64,000 bases of DNA from Mayfieldus sp963781495 (GCA_963781495.1 CAWAFX010000002.1:1364001-1428000); one strand, 5' to 3'. Positions 17,679-26,770 are shown, counted from the stretch's first letter. Program-made: numbers and translations. Notes: generated from the sequence alone by a model not told the origin.

Positions 17679-18037
17679 GCCCGGCTCCCTTCCTGTTCGG
17701 GTGGGGCGCCTGGCTCGGCGTCCTCGCGGCGATGCTGGCGATCTGGTCGCCGGGCAGCGCGGCGCCGCTGCTTCTCTTCGCCGGCGGGACTCCGGCGCTT
17801 GCCGCGGCCGCCTACAGCTGGCGCCGCCCGGGAGACCTCGAGCGGCGGCGGCTGATCAGCGACTCGAGCATGGGGACGGTGGTCCTGGTGATCGGCATCG
17901 CGGTCGCCCTGGTCGGCACGACGGCGGGGCTATGGCTCGCCCTGGTCGGGGGCGAGATCGCTGCCTTCGGCCTCGGGCTGCTGATCCGCGAGCTGCGCGC
18001 CATGCGTCGCATCGGTAAGCAGGCCGAGCGTGGCTGA
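17675..18037 (+). CDS. small integral membrane protein, possible cytochrome oxidase subunit IV
   Basis: 120 residues, mostly hydrophobic with two helical hairpins: about residues 6-45 (FGWGAWLGVLAAMLAIW and following) and 65-110. The linker is charged (RRPGDLERRR). No metal-binding residues or known signature. The GTG overlaps the coxA stop by 4 nt and the stop overlaps the CtaG gene, so it is embedded in the respiratory operon. By position it could be a small oxidase subunit like CtaF or an assembly factor; this is inference, and I do not recognise the family. Confidence 0.7.
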   Translation: MSPAPFLFGWGAWLGVLAAMLAIWSPGSAAPLLLFAGGTPALAAAAYSWRRPGDLERRRLISDSSMGTVVLVIGIAVALVGTTAGLWLALVGGEIAAFGLGLLIRELRAMRRIGKQAERG

Positions 18038-18731
18038 GGCGTTTGCAGCTCTGGCTCCGGTCGCGACGCTCTACCTGCTCGCCGTGCGCGGTCACAGTTG
18101 GCCTCGACGCCGTAGCGCCGCCTTCGTCGCCGGCCTCGGCCTGCTTGCCGTCGCTGCCGCCCTCGGCGACGACCCGCTCGCCCTCCACATGGCCGTCCAC
18201 GCGCTGATCGTCTGCGGCGCTGCGCCGCTGCTGGTGCTTGGCGCGCCGATGAGCCTTGCGCTGCGCACCCTTCCCCAGGCCCAAGGGCGCGAGCTGGCGG
18301 CCCTGATGCGAAGCCGGCCGCTGCGCTGGCTGGTCAGCGCGCCCGTCGCCTGGACGGCGTTCGTCGTCCTCCAGCTCGCATTCCACGTCACGCCGCTGTT
18401 CGGCGCCGCCCTCCATCACCCGCTCCTGCACGCGATCGAGCACGCAGCCTTCCTCCTCAGCGCCTTGGCTTTCTGGGACTGCATGATCGGGATCGATCCC
18501 GTCCCTGCCCGCCCCCCGGCACCGATGCGGGCGCTCTACCTACTGTCGGCGATGCCGGCGATGGACGTCGCCGGTGTCTATCTGATGGCGATCGGCGACG
18601 GCGCGGCGGGGGCGGCGATGATGGCGGGCTCGATGCCGCTGGCGCTGGCAGCGGTGCTGGTCGGCTGGCGCTGGCTCGACCTCGAGGAGGCGCGGGCGAA
18701 GAGAAGGGACGCGCTCGGTGCCGCGGGCTAG
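18030..18731 (+). CDS. CtaG-family cytochrome c oxidase assembly protein
   Basis: 233 residues, six to seven transmembrane helices. Conserved histidines HMAVHALIV, FHVTPLFGAALHH and HAIEHAAF, together with the FWDCMIGIDP loop, match caa3-type CtaG proteins involved in copper delivery to the oxidase. GTG start inside the previous gene (8-nt overlap). It ends 14 nt inside the cytochrome c gene. Location in a bcc/aa3-type operon agrees with an assembly role. Confidence 0.82.
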   Translation: MAEAFAALAPVATLYLLAVRGHSWPRRRSAAFVAGLGLLAVAAALGDDPLALHMAVHALIVCGAAPLLVLGAPMSLALRTLPQAQGRELAALMRSRPLRWLVSAPVAWTAFVVLQLAFHVTPLFGAALHHPLLHAIEHAAFLLSALAFWDCMIGIDPVPARPPAPMRALYLLSAMPAMDVAGVYLMAIGDGAAGAAMMAGSMPLALAAVLVGWRWLDLEEARAKRRDALGAAG

Positions 18732-19530
18732 GCTGCGCAGCCTCCGACGGGCGTTCCTGCTGCTGCTGGCCGGGCTATGTGCGGCTCTGCCGCTGAGCCG
18801 GATCGCCGATGCGGCGGCGGGCGGGGGAGGCAAGGCGGTCGCTGGGGCCTCGACCGACTCCGCCCTCGTCGCACAGGGTCAGCACCTGTTCCAGGAGTCC
18901 TGCTCCTCCTGCCACGGCTTCGACGCCCGCGGCGTCTCCGGTCAGGGGCCGACCCTGCACGGCGCCGGCGCCGGCGCCGCCGACTTTTACCTCCGCACCG
19001 GCCGCATGCCGCTGCAGGGCGAGCCGGGAACCCAGCCCCTGCGCGCCCAGCCGCGTTTTCCGGACCGCCAGATACGCGCTCTCGTCGCTTACGTCGGCTC
19101 GCTCGGCGGCCCGGGCGTTCCCCGGCCGCACCCGCAGCAGGGCTCGCTGAGCGAGGGGATGCGACTGTTCACCTCCAGCTGCGCCGGCTGCCACGCGATC
19201 TCCGGCAAGGGCGGAGTCGCGATCGGCGCCTACGCGCCGCCGCTGGGTGAGTCGACGCCGACCCAGATCGCCGAGGCGGTGCGGACCGGCCCCTACGTGA
19301 TGCCCGTCTTCGGCCCCGGCCAGATCTCCAACTCGCAGCTCGACTCGATCATCCGCTATGTGCAGCTGACCCAGAACCCCGACGATCGCGGCGGCTGGGG
19401 GATCGGCCACATCGGCCCGGTGCCGGAGGGGCTCGTCGCCTGGGCGCTGGCGGTGGTCGCGCTGCTGATCGTCGCCCGCCTGATCGGCGAGCGGACCGGC
19501 GGTTCGACGCCGCCGGAGGCCGAGGGCTGA
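18718..19530 (+). CDS. qcrC: diheme cytochrome c, QcrC-like subunit of the bcc complex
   Basis: 270 residues. N-terminal signal-anchor (residues 8-32), two c-type heme domains with CSSCH (about residue 62) and CAGCH (about 156), each followed by a distal Met-bearing segment (TGRMPLQG and YVMPVFGP), and a C-terminal transmembrane helix (VAWALAVVALLIVARL). This is the architecture of actinobacterial QcrC, which tethers two hemes outside the membrane to link the bc complex directly to the oxidase. GTG start overlapping ctaG; it overlaps qcrA by one base. Confidence 0.9.
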   Translation: MPRARLRSLRRAFLLLLAGLCAALPLSRIADAAAGGGGKAVAGASTDSALVAQGQHLFQESCSSCHGFDARGVSGQGPTLHGAGAGAADFYLRTGRMPLQGEPGTQPLRAQPRFPDRQIRALVAYVGSLGGPGVPRPHPQQGSLSEGMRLFTSSCAGCHAISGKGGVAIGAYAPPLGESTPTQIAEAVRTGPYVMPVFGPGQISNSQLDSIIRYVQLTQNPDDRGGWGIGHIGPVPEGLVAWALAVVALLIVARLIGERTGGSTPPEAEG

Positions 19531-20537
19531 TGGCGCGGATCGCGGCGATCCTGCGCTGGCTGGTCCGCGCCGCGCTGGCCGCCGTCATGGCGCTGCTCGG
19601 CCGGAGCAGGGGGGAGGACGCCCCCGAGCAGCGCATCTCGCGCGAGCTGCCGGCGACCCGCGGCCGCGAGCGCCTGGTGCTCGCCCTGCTGGCCGCGAGC
19701 TCGCTTGCCGCACTCGCCTTCATCGCTGTCTACGCGGCGGGCGGCAACACGCAGTTGCTGGGAGTTGCGATCGGAGCCGCGCTGCTGTTGCTCGGCGCCG
19801 CCGCGATCGTCGCCGCCCGGGTCCTGGTCCCGCAGGAGGAGGCGACCGAGGAGCGGCCGCTCTTCGCGCGTCCTAATGAAGGCGCTGAGCAGGAAGAGGC
19901 CGAGAGCACAGAGACGGCGCGGACGATGGTCAAGGGCGGGGAGGGGATCACCCGGCGGCGGCTACTGAAGGGCGCGGGGGCCGCCGGGGTGGCTATGGGC
20001 GCGGCTGCGGCGACGCCGCTGGCCTCGCTGGGGCCCGGGGTCGGCGACACCCTGTTTCCCTCCCCCTGGCGCTCGGGCACCCGGCTCGTCGACGAGAACG
20101 GGCTTCCGGTGCGGGCAGACGACATCGAGCAGGGGAGCTTCTTGACCGCGTTTCCGCAGGGCGCCGACCCGCGCCAGCTCGCCTCCGCGGTCGTCGTCGT
20201 ACGGGTCGACCCCGCCGGCCTGCAGCTGCCCGCCGATCGCGCCGGCTGGGCTCCGGAGGGATTTCTCGCCTACTCGAAGATCTGCACCCACGCCGGCTGC
20301 GCGATCAACCTCTTCCGCTCGCCGAAGTATCCGCCCAAGGAGCCCGGGCCGGCGCTCGTCTGCCCCTGCCACTACTCGACCTTCGACGTGCTGAAGGGCG
20401 GCAAGCGCGTCTTCGGGCCCGCCGGCCGGGCGCTGCCGCAGCTGCCGCTGCGAATCGACGCCGCCCGGACCCTGGTTGCCGCCGGGCCCTTCTCCGGCGA
20501 GGTCGGCCCGGCCTGGAGCGGGGTGAGGCAGTCGTGA
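19530..20537 (+). CDS. qcrA: Rieske iron-sulfur subunit of the bcc complex
   Basis: 335 residues. Three hydrophobic segments (about residues 5-25, 50-72 and 75-95) precede a twin-arginine-like RRRLLKGAGAAG near residue 148, as in actinobacterial QcrA with three membrane helices. The Rieske cluster motifs are CTHAGC (about residue 251) and CPCHYS (about residue 282), with two Cys and two His ligands. The stop overlaps the QcrB start (GTGA). Role: takes electrons from menaquinol and passes them to QcrC. Confidence 0.92.
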   Translation: MARIAAILRWLVRAALAAVMALLGRSRGEDAPEQRISRELPATRGRERLVLALLAASSLAALAFIAVYAAGGNTQLLGVAIGAALLLLGAAAIVAARVLVPQEEATEERPLFARPNEGAEQEEAESTETARTMVKGGEGITRRRLLKGAGAAGVAMGAAAATPLASLGPGVGDTLFPSPWRSGTRLVDENGLPVRADDIEQGSFLTAFPQGADPRQLASAVVVVRVDPAGLQLPADRAGWAPEGFLAYSKICTHAGCAINLFRSPKYPPKEPGPALVCPCHYSTFDVLKGGKRVFGPAGRALPQLPLRIDAARTLVAAGPFSGEVGPAWSGVRQS

Positions 20538-21904
20538 TCCGCCGCCTGGTCCGCTTCCTCGATCAGCGCAGCGGCGCCGCCGGCCCGCTGCAGAAGGCGC
20601 TGCGCTACGTCTTCCCCGATCACTGGACCTTCCTCTTCGGCGAGATAGCCCTCTACTCGTTCGTCGTCCTGGTCGCCACCGGTGTCTTCCTCACCTTCTT
20701 CTTCGACCCCAGCACCTCTCGCACGGTCTACGAGGGCTCCTACGCGCCGCTGCACGGCGTCCAGGTATCGCACGCCTACGAATCGGCGCTCGACCTCTCG
20801 TTCAAGGTCCGGGCCGGCCTGCTGATGCGCCAGACCCACCACTGGGCGGCGCTCGTCTTCGTCGCCGCGATCGTCCTGCACATGATGCGGATCTTCTTCA
20901 CCGGCGCATTTCGGCGCCCGCGCGACGTCAACTACTACGTCGGCCTGACGATGCTGATCCTCGCCGTGCTCGAGGGCTACATCGGCTATTCGATGGTCGA
21001 CGACCTGCTGTCGGGAATGGGGCTGGCAATCGGAAACGGAGTCGCGCTGTCGGTGCCCGCGGTCGGCGCCGACCTCGCGAACCTGATCTGGGGCGGTCCC
21101 TATCCCGGCTCGCCGGCCTTCGAGTCGCGCCTGTTCATCGCCCATGTGCTGATCTTCCCGGTCGCGATCGCGGTCCTGCTCTCACTCCACATGCTGCTGA
21201 TCACGCTGTCGAAGCACACCCAGTTCCGCGGCCGCGGTCGCACCGAGTCCAACGCCGTCGGGACCCCGCTCTGGCCCGGCTATGCGCTGCGCTCGGTCGG
21301 GCTGCTGCTGGCCGTCGCCGGAGTGCTGTTCGCGATGGGCGGGCTGATCCAGATCAACCCGATCTGGCAGTGGGGTCCGTACGAGCCCTACCAGGCGACC
21401 AACGGCGCCCAGCCCGACTGGTATCTCGGCTGGCTGATCGGGGCCCTGCGGCTGGTGCCGCATGGCGACGTGACGATCGGCAGCTACACGCTGATTCCAA
21501 ACCCGTTCTGGGGCGGTGTCCTGTTCCCGGGGGTGGTCTTCGGGATCCTCTATGCCTGGCCGACATTCGAACGGCGGTTGACCGGCGACCGCCGGGCGCA
21601 CAACCTTCTCGACCGGCCCCGTGACGCTCCGCTGCGAACCGCCTTCGGCGCGGCGCTCTTCACCTGGGTGGCAACCGTCTTCTTCGCCGGCGCCGCCGAC
21701 CGCGCCTTCGTCCAGTTCGGGATCCCCTACACGACCCAGGTCTGGATCTACCGCGGGCTCGTCGTGCTGCTGCCGCCGCTCGCGTTCTGGATCACCAAGC
21801 GCGCCTGCGAGGAGCTGCGCGACTCCGGCGCCCACCCCCTGCGGGGCTGGGACGGACAGGCGGTCAGCCGCCGGCCGAGTGGCGGCTTCAGCTCCGACGG
21901 CTGA
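20534..21904 (+). CDS. qcrB: cytochrome b subunit of the bcc complex
   Basis: 456 residues, about eight to nine transmembrane helices. Heme b ligand histidines are seen in MRQTHHWAALVF and IVLHMMRIFFTG (one helix) and in IAHVLIFPVA and LLSLHMLLI (the fourth core helix). The quinol site PEWY motif reads PDWY (GAQPDWYLGW, about residue 296), common in actinobacteria. Shorter than the roughly 540-residue mycobacterial QcrB, lacking most of the C-terminal tail. Last gene of the operon. Confidence 0.92.
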   Translation: MIRRLVRFLDQRSGAAGPLQKALRYVFPDHWTFLFGEIALYSFVVLVATGVFLTFFFDPSTSRTVYEGSYAPLHGVQVSHAYESALDLSFKVRAGLLMRQTHHWAALVFVAAIVLHMMRIFFTGAFRRPRDVNYYVGLTMLILAVLEGYIGYSMVDDLLSGMGLAIGNGVALSVPAVGADLANLIWGGPYPGSPAFESRLFIAHVLIFPVAIAVLLSLHMLLITLSKHTQFRGRGRTESNAVGTPLWPGYALRSVGLLLAVAGVLFAMGGLIQINPIWQWGPYEPYQATNGAQPDWYLGWLIGALRLVPHGDVTIGSYTLIPNPFWGGVLFPGVVFGILYAWPTFERRLTGDRRAHNLLDRPRDAPLRTAFGAALFTWVATVFFAGAADRAFVQFGIPYTTQVWIYRGLVVLLPPLAFWITKRACEELRDSGAHPLRGWDGQAVSRRPSGGFSSDG

Positions 21905-21936
21905 GCTAGCCAGGCGTGAATCCGTGCCTGGAAGCC

Positions 21937-21961
21937 GTTTCGCGCCCGGGGGTGCGGGTAG
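21937..21961 (+). promoter_or_regulatory. SigB/SigF-type promoter candidate for the DJ-1/PfpI gene
   Basis: GTTTCG, 13 nt, GGGTAG; the -10 ends 38 nt before the ATG at 22000. It lies in the 95-bp gap after qcrB, so the gene has its own stress promoter. Confidence 0.62.
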
Positions 21962-21999
21962 CCGTAGTACAGACCTAAGAGAAGAGAAAAGGAGCACAG

Positions 22000-22590
22000 A
22001 TGTCTGACGAATTGCAGGGAAAGAAGGTGGCCTTTCTGGTCGCCAACGAAGGGGTCGAGCAGGTCGAGTTGACCGAGCCGCTGAAGGCGATCCGCGATGC
22101 GGGCGCCGAGGCCGAGCTGGTCGCCCCCGAGAAGGGTGAAATCCAGGGCTTCAATCACCTCGACAAGGGCGACACCTTCCAGGCCGACCGCGCGGTCGAC
22201 GAGGTCGAGGCATCCGAGTACGACGGCCTCGTGCTGCCGGGCGGCGTCGCCAACCCCGACATCCTCCGCACCGTCGAGGCCGCGGTCGACTTCACCCGCG
22301 ATTTCTTCGAGGCGGGCAAGCCGGTGGCGGCGATCTGCCACGGACCGTGGACGCTGGTCGAGGCCGACGTGGTTCGCGACCGCACTCTCACTTCCTGGCC
22401 CAGCCTGCAGACCGACATCCGCAACGCCGGCGGCAACTGGATCGACGAGGAGGTCCACGTCGACCAGGGCCTGGTGACGAGCCGCAAGCCGGACGACCTC
22501 GAGGCTTTCTGCGCCAAGGCGATCGAGGAGATCGCCGAGGGCAAGCACGAAGGCCAGCAGCCGGAAGTCGCGGCGGGCGCCCAGAGCTGA
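22000..22590 (+). CDS. DJ-1/PfpI-family protein (general stress protein-like deglycase/amidotransferase fold)
   Basis: 196 residues. One class I glutamine-amidotransferase-like domain with the nucleophile Cys113 in AAICHGPW and the following TSWPSLQTDIRNAGGNW typical of the PfpI/YraA/YhbO branch. These are cytoplasmic proteins linked to repair of glycation or general stress. The ribosome site AAAGGAG is 5 nt upstream of the ATG. It has its own SigB-type promoter and an intrinsic terminator, so it is monocistronic, and it lies next to the stress sigma module, which fits a stress regulon member. Confidence 0.88.
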   Translation: MSDELQGKKVAFLVANEGVEQVELTEPLKAIRDAGAEAELVAPEKGEIQGFNHLDKGDTFQADRAVDEVEASEYDGLVLPGGVANPDILRTVEAAVDFTRDFFEAGKPVAAICHGPWTLVEADVVRDRTLTSWPSLQTDIRNAGGNWIDEEVHVDQGLVTSRKPDDLEAFCAKAIEEIAEGKHEGQQPEVAAGAQS

Positions 22591-22609
22591 CCCGAAGATC
22601 TGACGTCGA

Positions 22610-22647
22610 GGGCGTCGTCGGCAACGGCCGGCGGCGCCCTTGGCTTT
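22610..22647 (+). terminator. intrinsic terminator after the DJ-1/PfpI gene
   Basis: A 13-bp stem (22610-22622 with 22627-22639, three G-U pairs, AACG loop) is followed by TTGGCTTT. It ends 20 nt after the stop codon region and before the convergent STAS gene. Confidence 0.8.
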
Positions 22648-22662
22648 CGCTGCCCGGAATCG

Positions 22663-23028
22663 CTAGGCCCGCAGGGGCTCGAGGGCTTCTTCGCGCGTGT
22701 CGCGAATCATGATCGCCTGATCGAGGCCGGTCACCTCGAGCAGCCGCCTCACCTCGGGCTCGGGACAGCAGATGCTGAGTACCGTGCCGTCACCGTTGCG
22801 CTCCTGAAGCATCTTCCAGGCCTCGACGATGATGCCGAGACCGGTGGAATCGATGAACCCGCACTTGGTCAGATCGACCATCACCGCCCGCGCCCCGGCG
22901 CCAATCTCCTCGAGCAGCGGATTTCGAAAATCCGCCGCGGTCGCCTGGTCCAGCTCACCGGAGATCGCGAAGATCTTTATCCCGCCCTCCAGGGACTCCA
23001 TTTCGACGTTGAACGGCGCGATGTTCAT
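22663..23028 (-). CDS. STAS-domain anti-sigma factor antagonist (RsbV/SpoIIAA-like)
   Basis: 121 residues, a single STAS domain. The phosphorylation site is seen as FIDSTGLG with Ser61, the serine phosphorylated by the partner kinase in SpoIIAA and RsbV. Start at the ATG at 23028, preceded by AAGGA. The frame continues open 370 nt upstream, but that stretch is intergenic DNA without similarity to the family. Expected role: binds the anti-sigma kinase when unphosphorylated and frees the sigma factor. Divergent from the SpoIIE-type phosphatase gene. Confidence 0.9.
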   Translation of the reverse strand: MNIAPFNVEMESLEGGIKIFAISGELDQATAADFRNPLLEEIGAGARAVMVDLTKCGFIDSTGLGIIVEAWKMLQERNGDGTVLSICCPEPEVRRLLEVTGLDQAIMIRDTREEALEPLRA

Positions 23029-23263
23029 TGGGTTTCCTTGACTTCCTGCGGCGGCGACCGCCTGCCGGGTTGGACGCTGAAGCCCGGAACCGACCCGATT
23101 TAGGCGAGCCGCGCCGTATCTCCATTTAGCGTTTGTCGCGCCGGACCCGCCGTTTAGCTGCGACGCTTCCAGCGCGCAACGCCGATCGTACCTCAGGTCG
23201 TCCGCGGATTCAGGTGCTCGGCACCCGCTCAGGCGGCGGAATTCGGCCATTGATGACCGGCGC

Positions 23264-25798
23264 TTGCCCAGCCTGCCGGCTGTCTCTACATTGGGTGGCG
23301 AGTTGCTCCGGTCCTTCCGAAATTCCGTTGCGGAGCAGGGTTCCCGCTGGGGCGGATTGCCGCTCGGAACGGCGGTGCTGGGCGCGATGGTGGTCATCGA
23401 CGTCGTCCTCGGCAGCAGGATCGCGCTCGTCGGTACCTACGCCGTGGCTCCCTTCATCGTCGCGACGACCGGCGGCTCCTGGGCTACGGCGACGATCGCG
23501 GCCGCCTCGATTGCGGCTGCCGCCCTCAGCGGCACCTGGAATGACAACCTCGGAAGCGGAGGCTGGACCGCGCGCCTGCTGGTGATCGCCGCCACCGGCG
23601 TCTTTGCCACCTACGCCGCTCAGAAGATCGAGGCGGCGCGCCGCGCGACGCTGCGCTACCGGCTGCTCGACCGGGTGAGCCGAATCGCCGATGGCTCGCT
23701 CCCCTTGGCCGAGACCATCGACCAGGTCACCGCGGCTGTCGTCCCCGAATTCGCCGACCTCTGCATGGTCGACGTGATTCGCGACGGCGCGGTGCGACGG
23801 GTTGCGACCCGCGCCGCGGGTGAGCAGGCGAAGAGGGTGGAGGAGGGCGTGCAGCGGCGCGAACCGAGCACCCCGGATTGGCTGCGCGATTCGGATTCCG
23901 ATGCCCTGCAGCCCCATTACGACCGCACGATGGACGACGCGGTCCTTCGGCGGATGGCCAATGACGGGCAGGACCTCGAGTTCCTGCGCTGGCTTCGCCC
24001 GCGCTCCGACATCATCGCGCCGCTGATCAGCCGCGGCCGCAGCCTCGGCACCTTCACCTCGGTGCGCCTGCCGGGCTCGCCGCGGTTCGACGCCGGCGAG
24101 GTCGAGTTCGCCGGCGCGCTGGCGTCGCGGATTGCGATCGCGCTCGACAACGCCGGCCTGTTCTCCGACCTCGAGAGCGTCGAGCGGCGGATGGACTCGG
24201 TGATGGAGAGCGTCGCCGAGGCGGTGATCGTCCACGACGGCGCCGGCGACCTCGTCTACGCGAATCCGGCTGCGGCGGAGCTGGTCGGATTCGGCGAGCT
24301 GCAGGACATGATCTCGGCCAAGCCGGGTCCCAGGGATCCCCGGTTCGAGGTTCGCGACGAGCAGGGCAAGCCACTCGATCTGGCGGACCTCCCCCGCCGG
24401 CGGGCGATGCGCGGCGATGACCCCGAGCCGCTCGTCTTCCGGCTCGAGGACAGGGAGGCCGGACGCGAATCCTGGCGCCTGGAGAAGTCGACACCGATCC
24501 ACGGACCGTCGGGCGAGGTGCTCTATGTGGTGACGACGGTCGAGGACGTGACCGGGGTCAAGCAGACGGAGTTCGCGCAGCGACTCTTGGCTGACACCGC
24601 CGACGCTGTCGCCTCGGCGGCGGATTACGTCTCCGCCCTGCGGGCCCTGACCACGGCCGTGGTCCCGCAGCTCGCAGATTGGTGCTCGGTCAACGTACCC
24701 GGGGAGGAGGGGCGAATCGAGCAGGTCGCGGTCTCCGAGGAGGACCCGGCGTTGCTGGATCTCGACCGCCGCCTGCGCGAGGGACTGGACGTGGGTTCAG
24801 GGCGCAAGCTGGCGATGGCCGACGTCCTGCGGGCGAGCCAGCCGGTGACCGCGGAGCTGCCCTCCGACATCCCCGGCTGGGTGCTGCTGAAGCCGATCCG
24901 CGCCGCCGGAGGCGCGATCGGGGTCTTGACGCTCGTCAACCGTCCTGGCCGGAGCCCCTTCAGCACCCCCGAGATCCGCCTCGCGCGGGCGGTCGCCGAC
25001 CGGGCCGGGGTCGCGATCCTGAACGCGAAGCTGGCCAGCGAGCGGGCCGAGATCGCCGAGACCCTGCAGCGCGAGCTGCTGCCGCCGCTGCTGCCCGAGG
25101 TGAGCGGATGGACGATGGCGGCGATGTACCGTCCGGCCGGCGAGCAGAACCGCGCCGGGGGCGACTTCTATGACGTCTTCGAGGGAGCGGCCGGATGGGT
25201 GGTCGTGCTCGGCGACGTCGAGGGCCACGGCGCCGAGGCGGCGGCCTTGACCGCGATGGTGCGCTACACGATCCGCACCGCGGCGATGGTCGACGGCGAC
25301 CTGCTGAGGGCGCTGGACCTCCTCAACGACGAGCTGCGAAGCCGACCCAGGCCCCGCCTCTGCAGCGCCGTTTGCGTGAGCTTCGGCGCCGGGGACCAGG
25401 CGACGGTGGTCTCAGCCGGCCATCCCCTGCCGCTGCTGGTCTCCGATGGTTCGGTGCGGGAGGTCGGACTTCCCGGCTCGCTGCTCGGAGCGCTGGAGTC
25501 ACCGCGATGGTCGCCGGTTCGCTTCACGGTGGATCCGGGAGAGGAACTGGTCGTCTACACAGACGGCGTCGTCGAGGCACGAAGCGATGGTCAGCGGTTC
25601 GGGCGCGAGCGGCTGGGGTCGGTGCTGCGCGGCCTCGGCGGTCCGGGCGACGAGGTGCGCCGGGTGGGCGAGGCAATCGATTCCTTCACCGAGAAGATCC
25701 AGGACGACGCCGCGATGGTGGTGCTGCGGCGCGAGCGGCAGCCTTCAGGCACGCCTGAGAGCCGGATCCCGCAGGGCGTGGCCGAGGAGGTCGAATGA
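23264..25798 (+). CDS. membrane-anchored GAF-PAS-GAF-PP2C (SpoIIE/RsbU-type) phosphatase
   Basis: About 844 residues. Order: three to four transmembrane helices (about 30-125), GAF (about 140-300), PAS (about 305-430, with VIVHDGAGDLVYANPAAAEL), GAF (about 440-590), SpoIIE/PP2C phosphatase (about 600-835). The metal-binding motifs are present: GGDFYD, LGDVEGHG, SAGHPLPL, YTDGVVEAR and DDAAMVVL. Such proteins dephosphorylate a STAS antagonist in response to signals sensed by GAF/PAS domains. The start is uncertain: the TTG at 23264 is the first, with further TTGs at 23291 and 23303. The divergent STAS gene is the likely substrate gene; the anti-sigma kinase and sigma factor follow. Confidence 0.88.
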   Translation: MPSLPAVSTLGGELLRSFRNSVAEQGSRWGGLPLGTAVLGAMVVIDVVLGSRIALVGTYAVAPFIVATTGGSWATATIAAASIAAAALSGTWNDNLGSGGWTARLLVIAATGVFATYAAQKIEAARRATLRYRLLDRVSRIADGSLPLAETIDQVTAAVVPEFADLCMVDVIRDGAVRRVATRAAGEQAKRVEEGVQRREPSTPDWLRDSDSDALQPHYDRTMDDAVLRRMANDGQDLEFLRWLRPRSDIIAPLISRGRSLGTFTSVRLPGSPRFDAGEVEFAGALASRIAIALDNAGLFSDLESVERRMDSVMESVAEAVIVHDGAGDLVYANPAAAELVGFGELQDMISAKPGPRDPRFEVRDEQGKPLDLADLPRRRAMRGDDPEPLVFRLEDREAGRESWRLEKSTPIHGPSGEVLYVVTTVEDVTGVKQTEFAQRLLADTADAVASAADYVSALRALTTAVVPQLADWCSVNVPGEEGRIEQVAVSEEDPALLDLDRRLREGLDVGSGRKLAMADVLRASQPVTAELPSDIPGWVLLKPIRAAGGAIGVLTLVNRPGRSPFSTPEIRLARAVADRAGVAILNAKLASERAEIAETLQRELLPPLLPEVSGWTMAAMYRPAGEQNRAGGDFYDVFEGAAGWVVVLGDVEGHGAEAAALTAMVRYTIRTAAMVDGDLLRALDLLNDELRSRPRPRLCSAVCVSFGAGDQATVVSAGHPLPLLVSDGSVREVGLPGSLLGALESPRWSPVRFTVDPGEELVVYTDGVVEARSDGQRFGRERLGSVLRGLGGPGDEVRRVGEAIDSFTEKIQDDAAMVVLRRERQPSGTPESRIPQGVAEEVE

Positions 25799-25810
25799 GC
25801 GTCCCCGGGG

Positions 25811-25835
25811 GTTTTGGCGCCCGAGCGCCGGGTAG
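25811..25835 (+). promoter_or_regulatory. SigB/SigF-type promoter candidate before the anti-sigma gene
   Basis: GTTTTG, 13 nt, GGGTAG, located 12 bp after the phosphatase stop; the -10 ends 70 nt before the ATG at 25906. It suggests feedback: the sigma factor induces its own anti-sigma factor. Confidence 0.58.
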
Positions 25836-25905
25836 CCGCCACCCAGTACCCCGTCGGACTGCGTCATCGAAGGGACCGGGAGGCGAGGCCGTCCCGCAAT
25901 GAAAA

Positions 25906-26766
25906 ATGAATGACCTATTGTCAGCCCCTGGCAGGAGCGCCGAGCTGGGGCCCGATCAGCCCGGGCTGCTTTTCGCCCTTCCCGCCACCCCCGAAAACGT
26001 GGCGATCGTGCGCCACGCGGTGGGCGGCGTCGCCGAAACCCTCGGCATGGACCCGATCGCGGTCGCCGACCTGAAGACGATCGTCACCGAGGCCTGCACC
26101 AACGCCGCCGTCCATGCTTACGGGGACGAAGGGGGTCCGCTCGAGGTGCAGGTCGTGCCGGACGACGCGGGGATCACCGTCGCGGTACGCGACAGGGGCT
26201 CTGGGATCCGACCCCGTCCCGATCTGGAAGAGTCGCGGCTGCGGCTGGGATTGCCTCTGATCGCCGCCCTTTCCTCGAGCTTTGCGATCAGCGGTGGGCT
26301 CGGGCAGGGCACGGAAGTCGTGATGCGGATGGACCTCGTCGCCTCCCAGGAGGTCGGGGAAGCGGCAGACCTTGCGCCCCCGGAGGGCGTTCCCGGAACC
26401 GCGATCGAGGTCAGCGACGAGCGGATCGGAGGCCCGGTGATCGGCAGGGTGCTGGCGGTGCTGGCGGCGCGAACCGACTTCCCGGTCGATCGCCTCACCG
26501 ACACGATGCTGATTGCCGACGCCCTCGCGGCCAACGCCTCGGCCGGGTTCGAGGACGGCAACATCCGCATGGTCGTCGAGGACGGGGACGGTTCGATCCA
26601 CGTTCGCGTCGGACCGATGCAGGAGGGCGGCGCCGAGAAGCTGCGCGAAGAGCTGCAGATCCCCGGTCTAGGCGCAACGCTGGAGAAGCTGGCCGACGAC
26701 GTGAGCATCGACCAGGGTGCAGACGGCGAGTACTTCAGCCTGCGGATGCGGGCCTCGCGGCCCTGA
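25906..26766 (+). CDS. anti-sigma factor kinase (RsbW-like) with a second, degenerate ATPase-like half
   Basis: 286 residues, twice the size of a typical RsbW/SpoIIAB. The first half (about 25-145) has the HATPase N-box EACTNAAVHAY (Glu, Asn), a G1-type DRGSGI, and a G2-like GGLGQGTEV. The second half (about 165-285) looks like a degenerate copy: DALAANASAGF replaces the N-box (no catalytic Glu), and no G1 or G2 motif is seen. Expected role: binds and inhibits the sigma factor and phosphorylates the STAS protein. Convergent with the sigma gene, 4 nt between stops. Its own SigB-type promoter suggests feedback. Confidence 0.82.
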   Translation: MNDLLSAPGRSAELGPDQPGLLFALPATPENVAIVRHAVGGVAETLGMDPIAVADLKTIVTEACTNAAVHAYGDEGGPLEVQVVPDDAGITVAVRDRGSGIRPRPDLEESRLRLGLPLIAALSSSFAISGGLGQGTEVVMRMDLVASQEVGEAADLAPPEGVPGTAIEVSDERIGGPVIGRVLAVLAARTDFPVDRLTDTMLIADALAANASAGFEDGNIRMVVEDGDGSIHVRVGPMQEGGAEKLREELQIPGLGATLEKLADDVSIDQGADGEYFSLRMRASRP

Positions 26767-26770
26767 CCCG

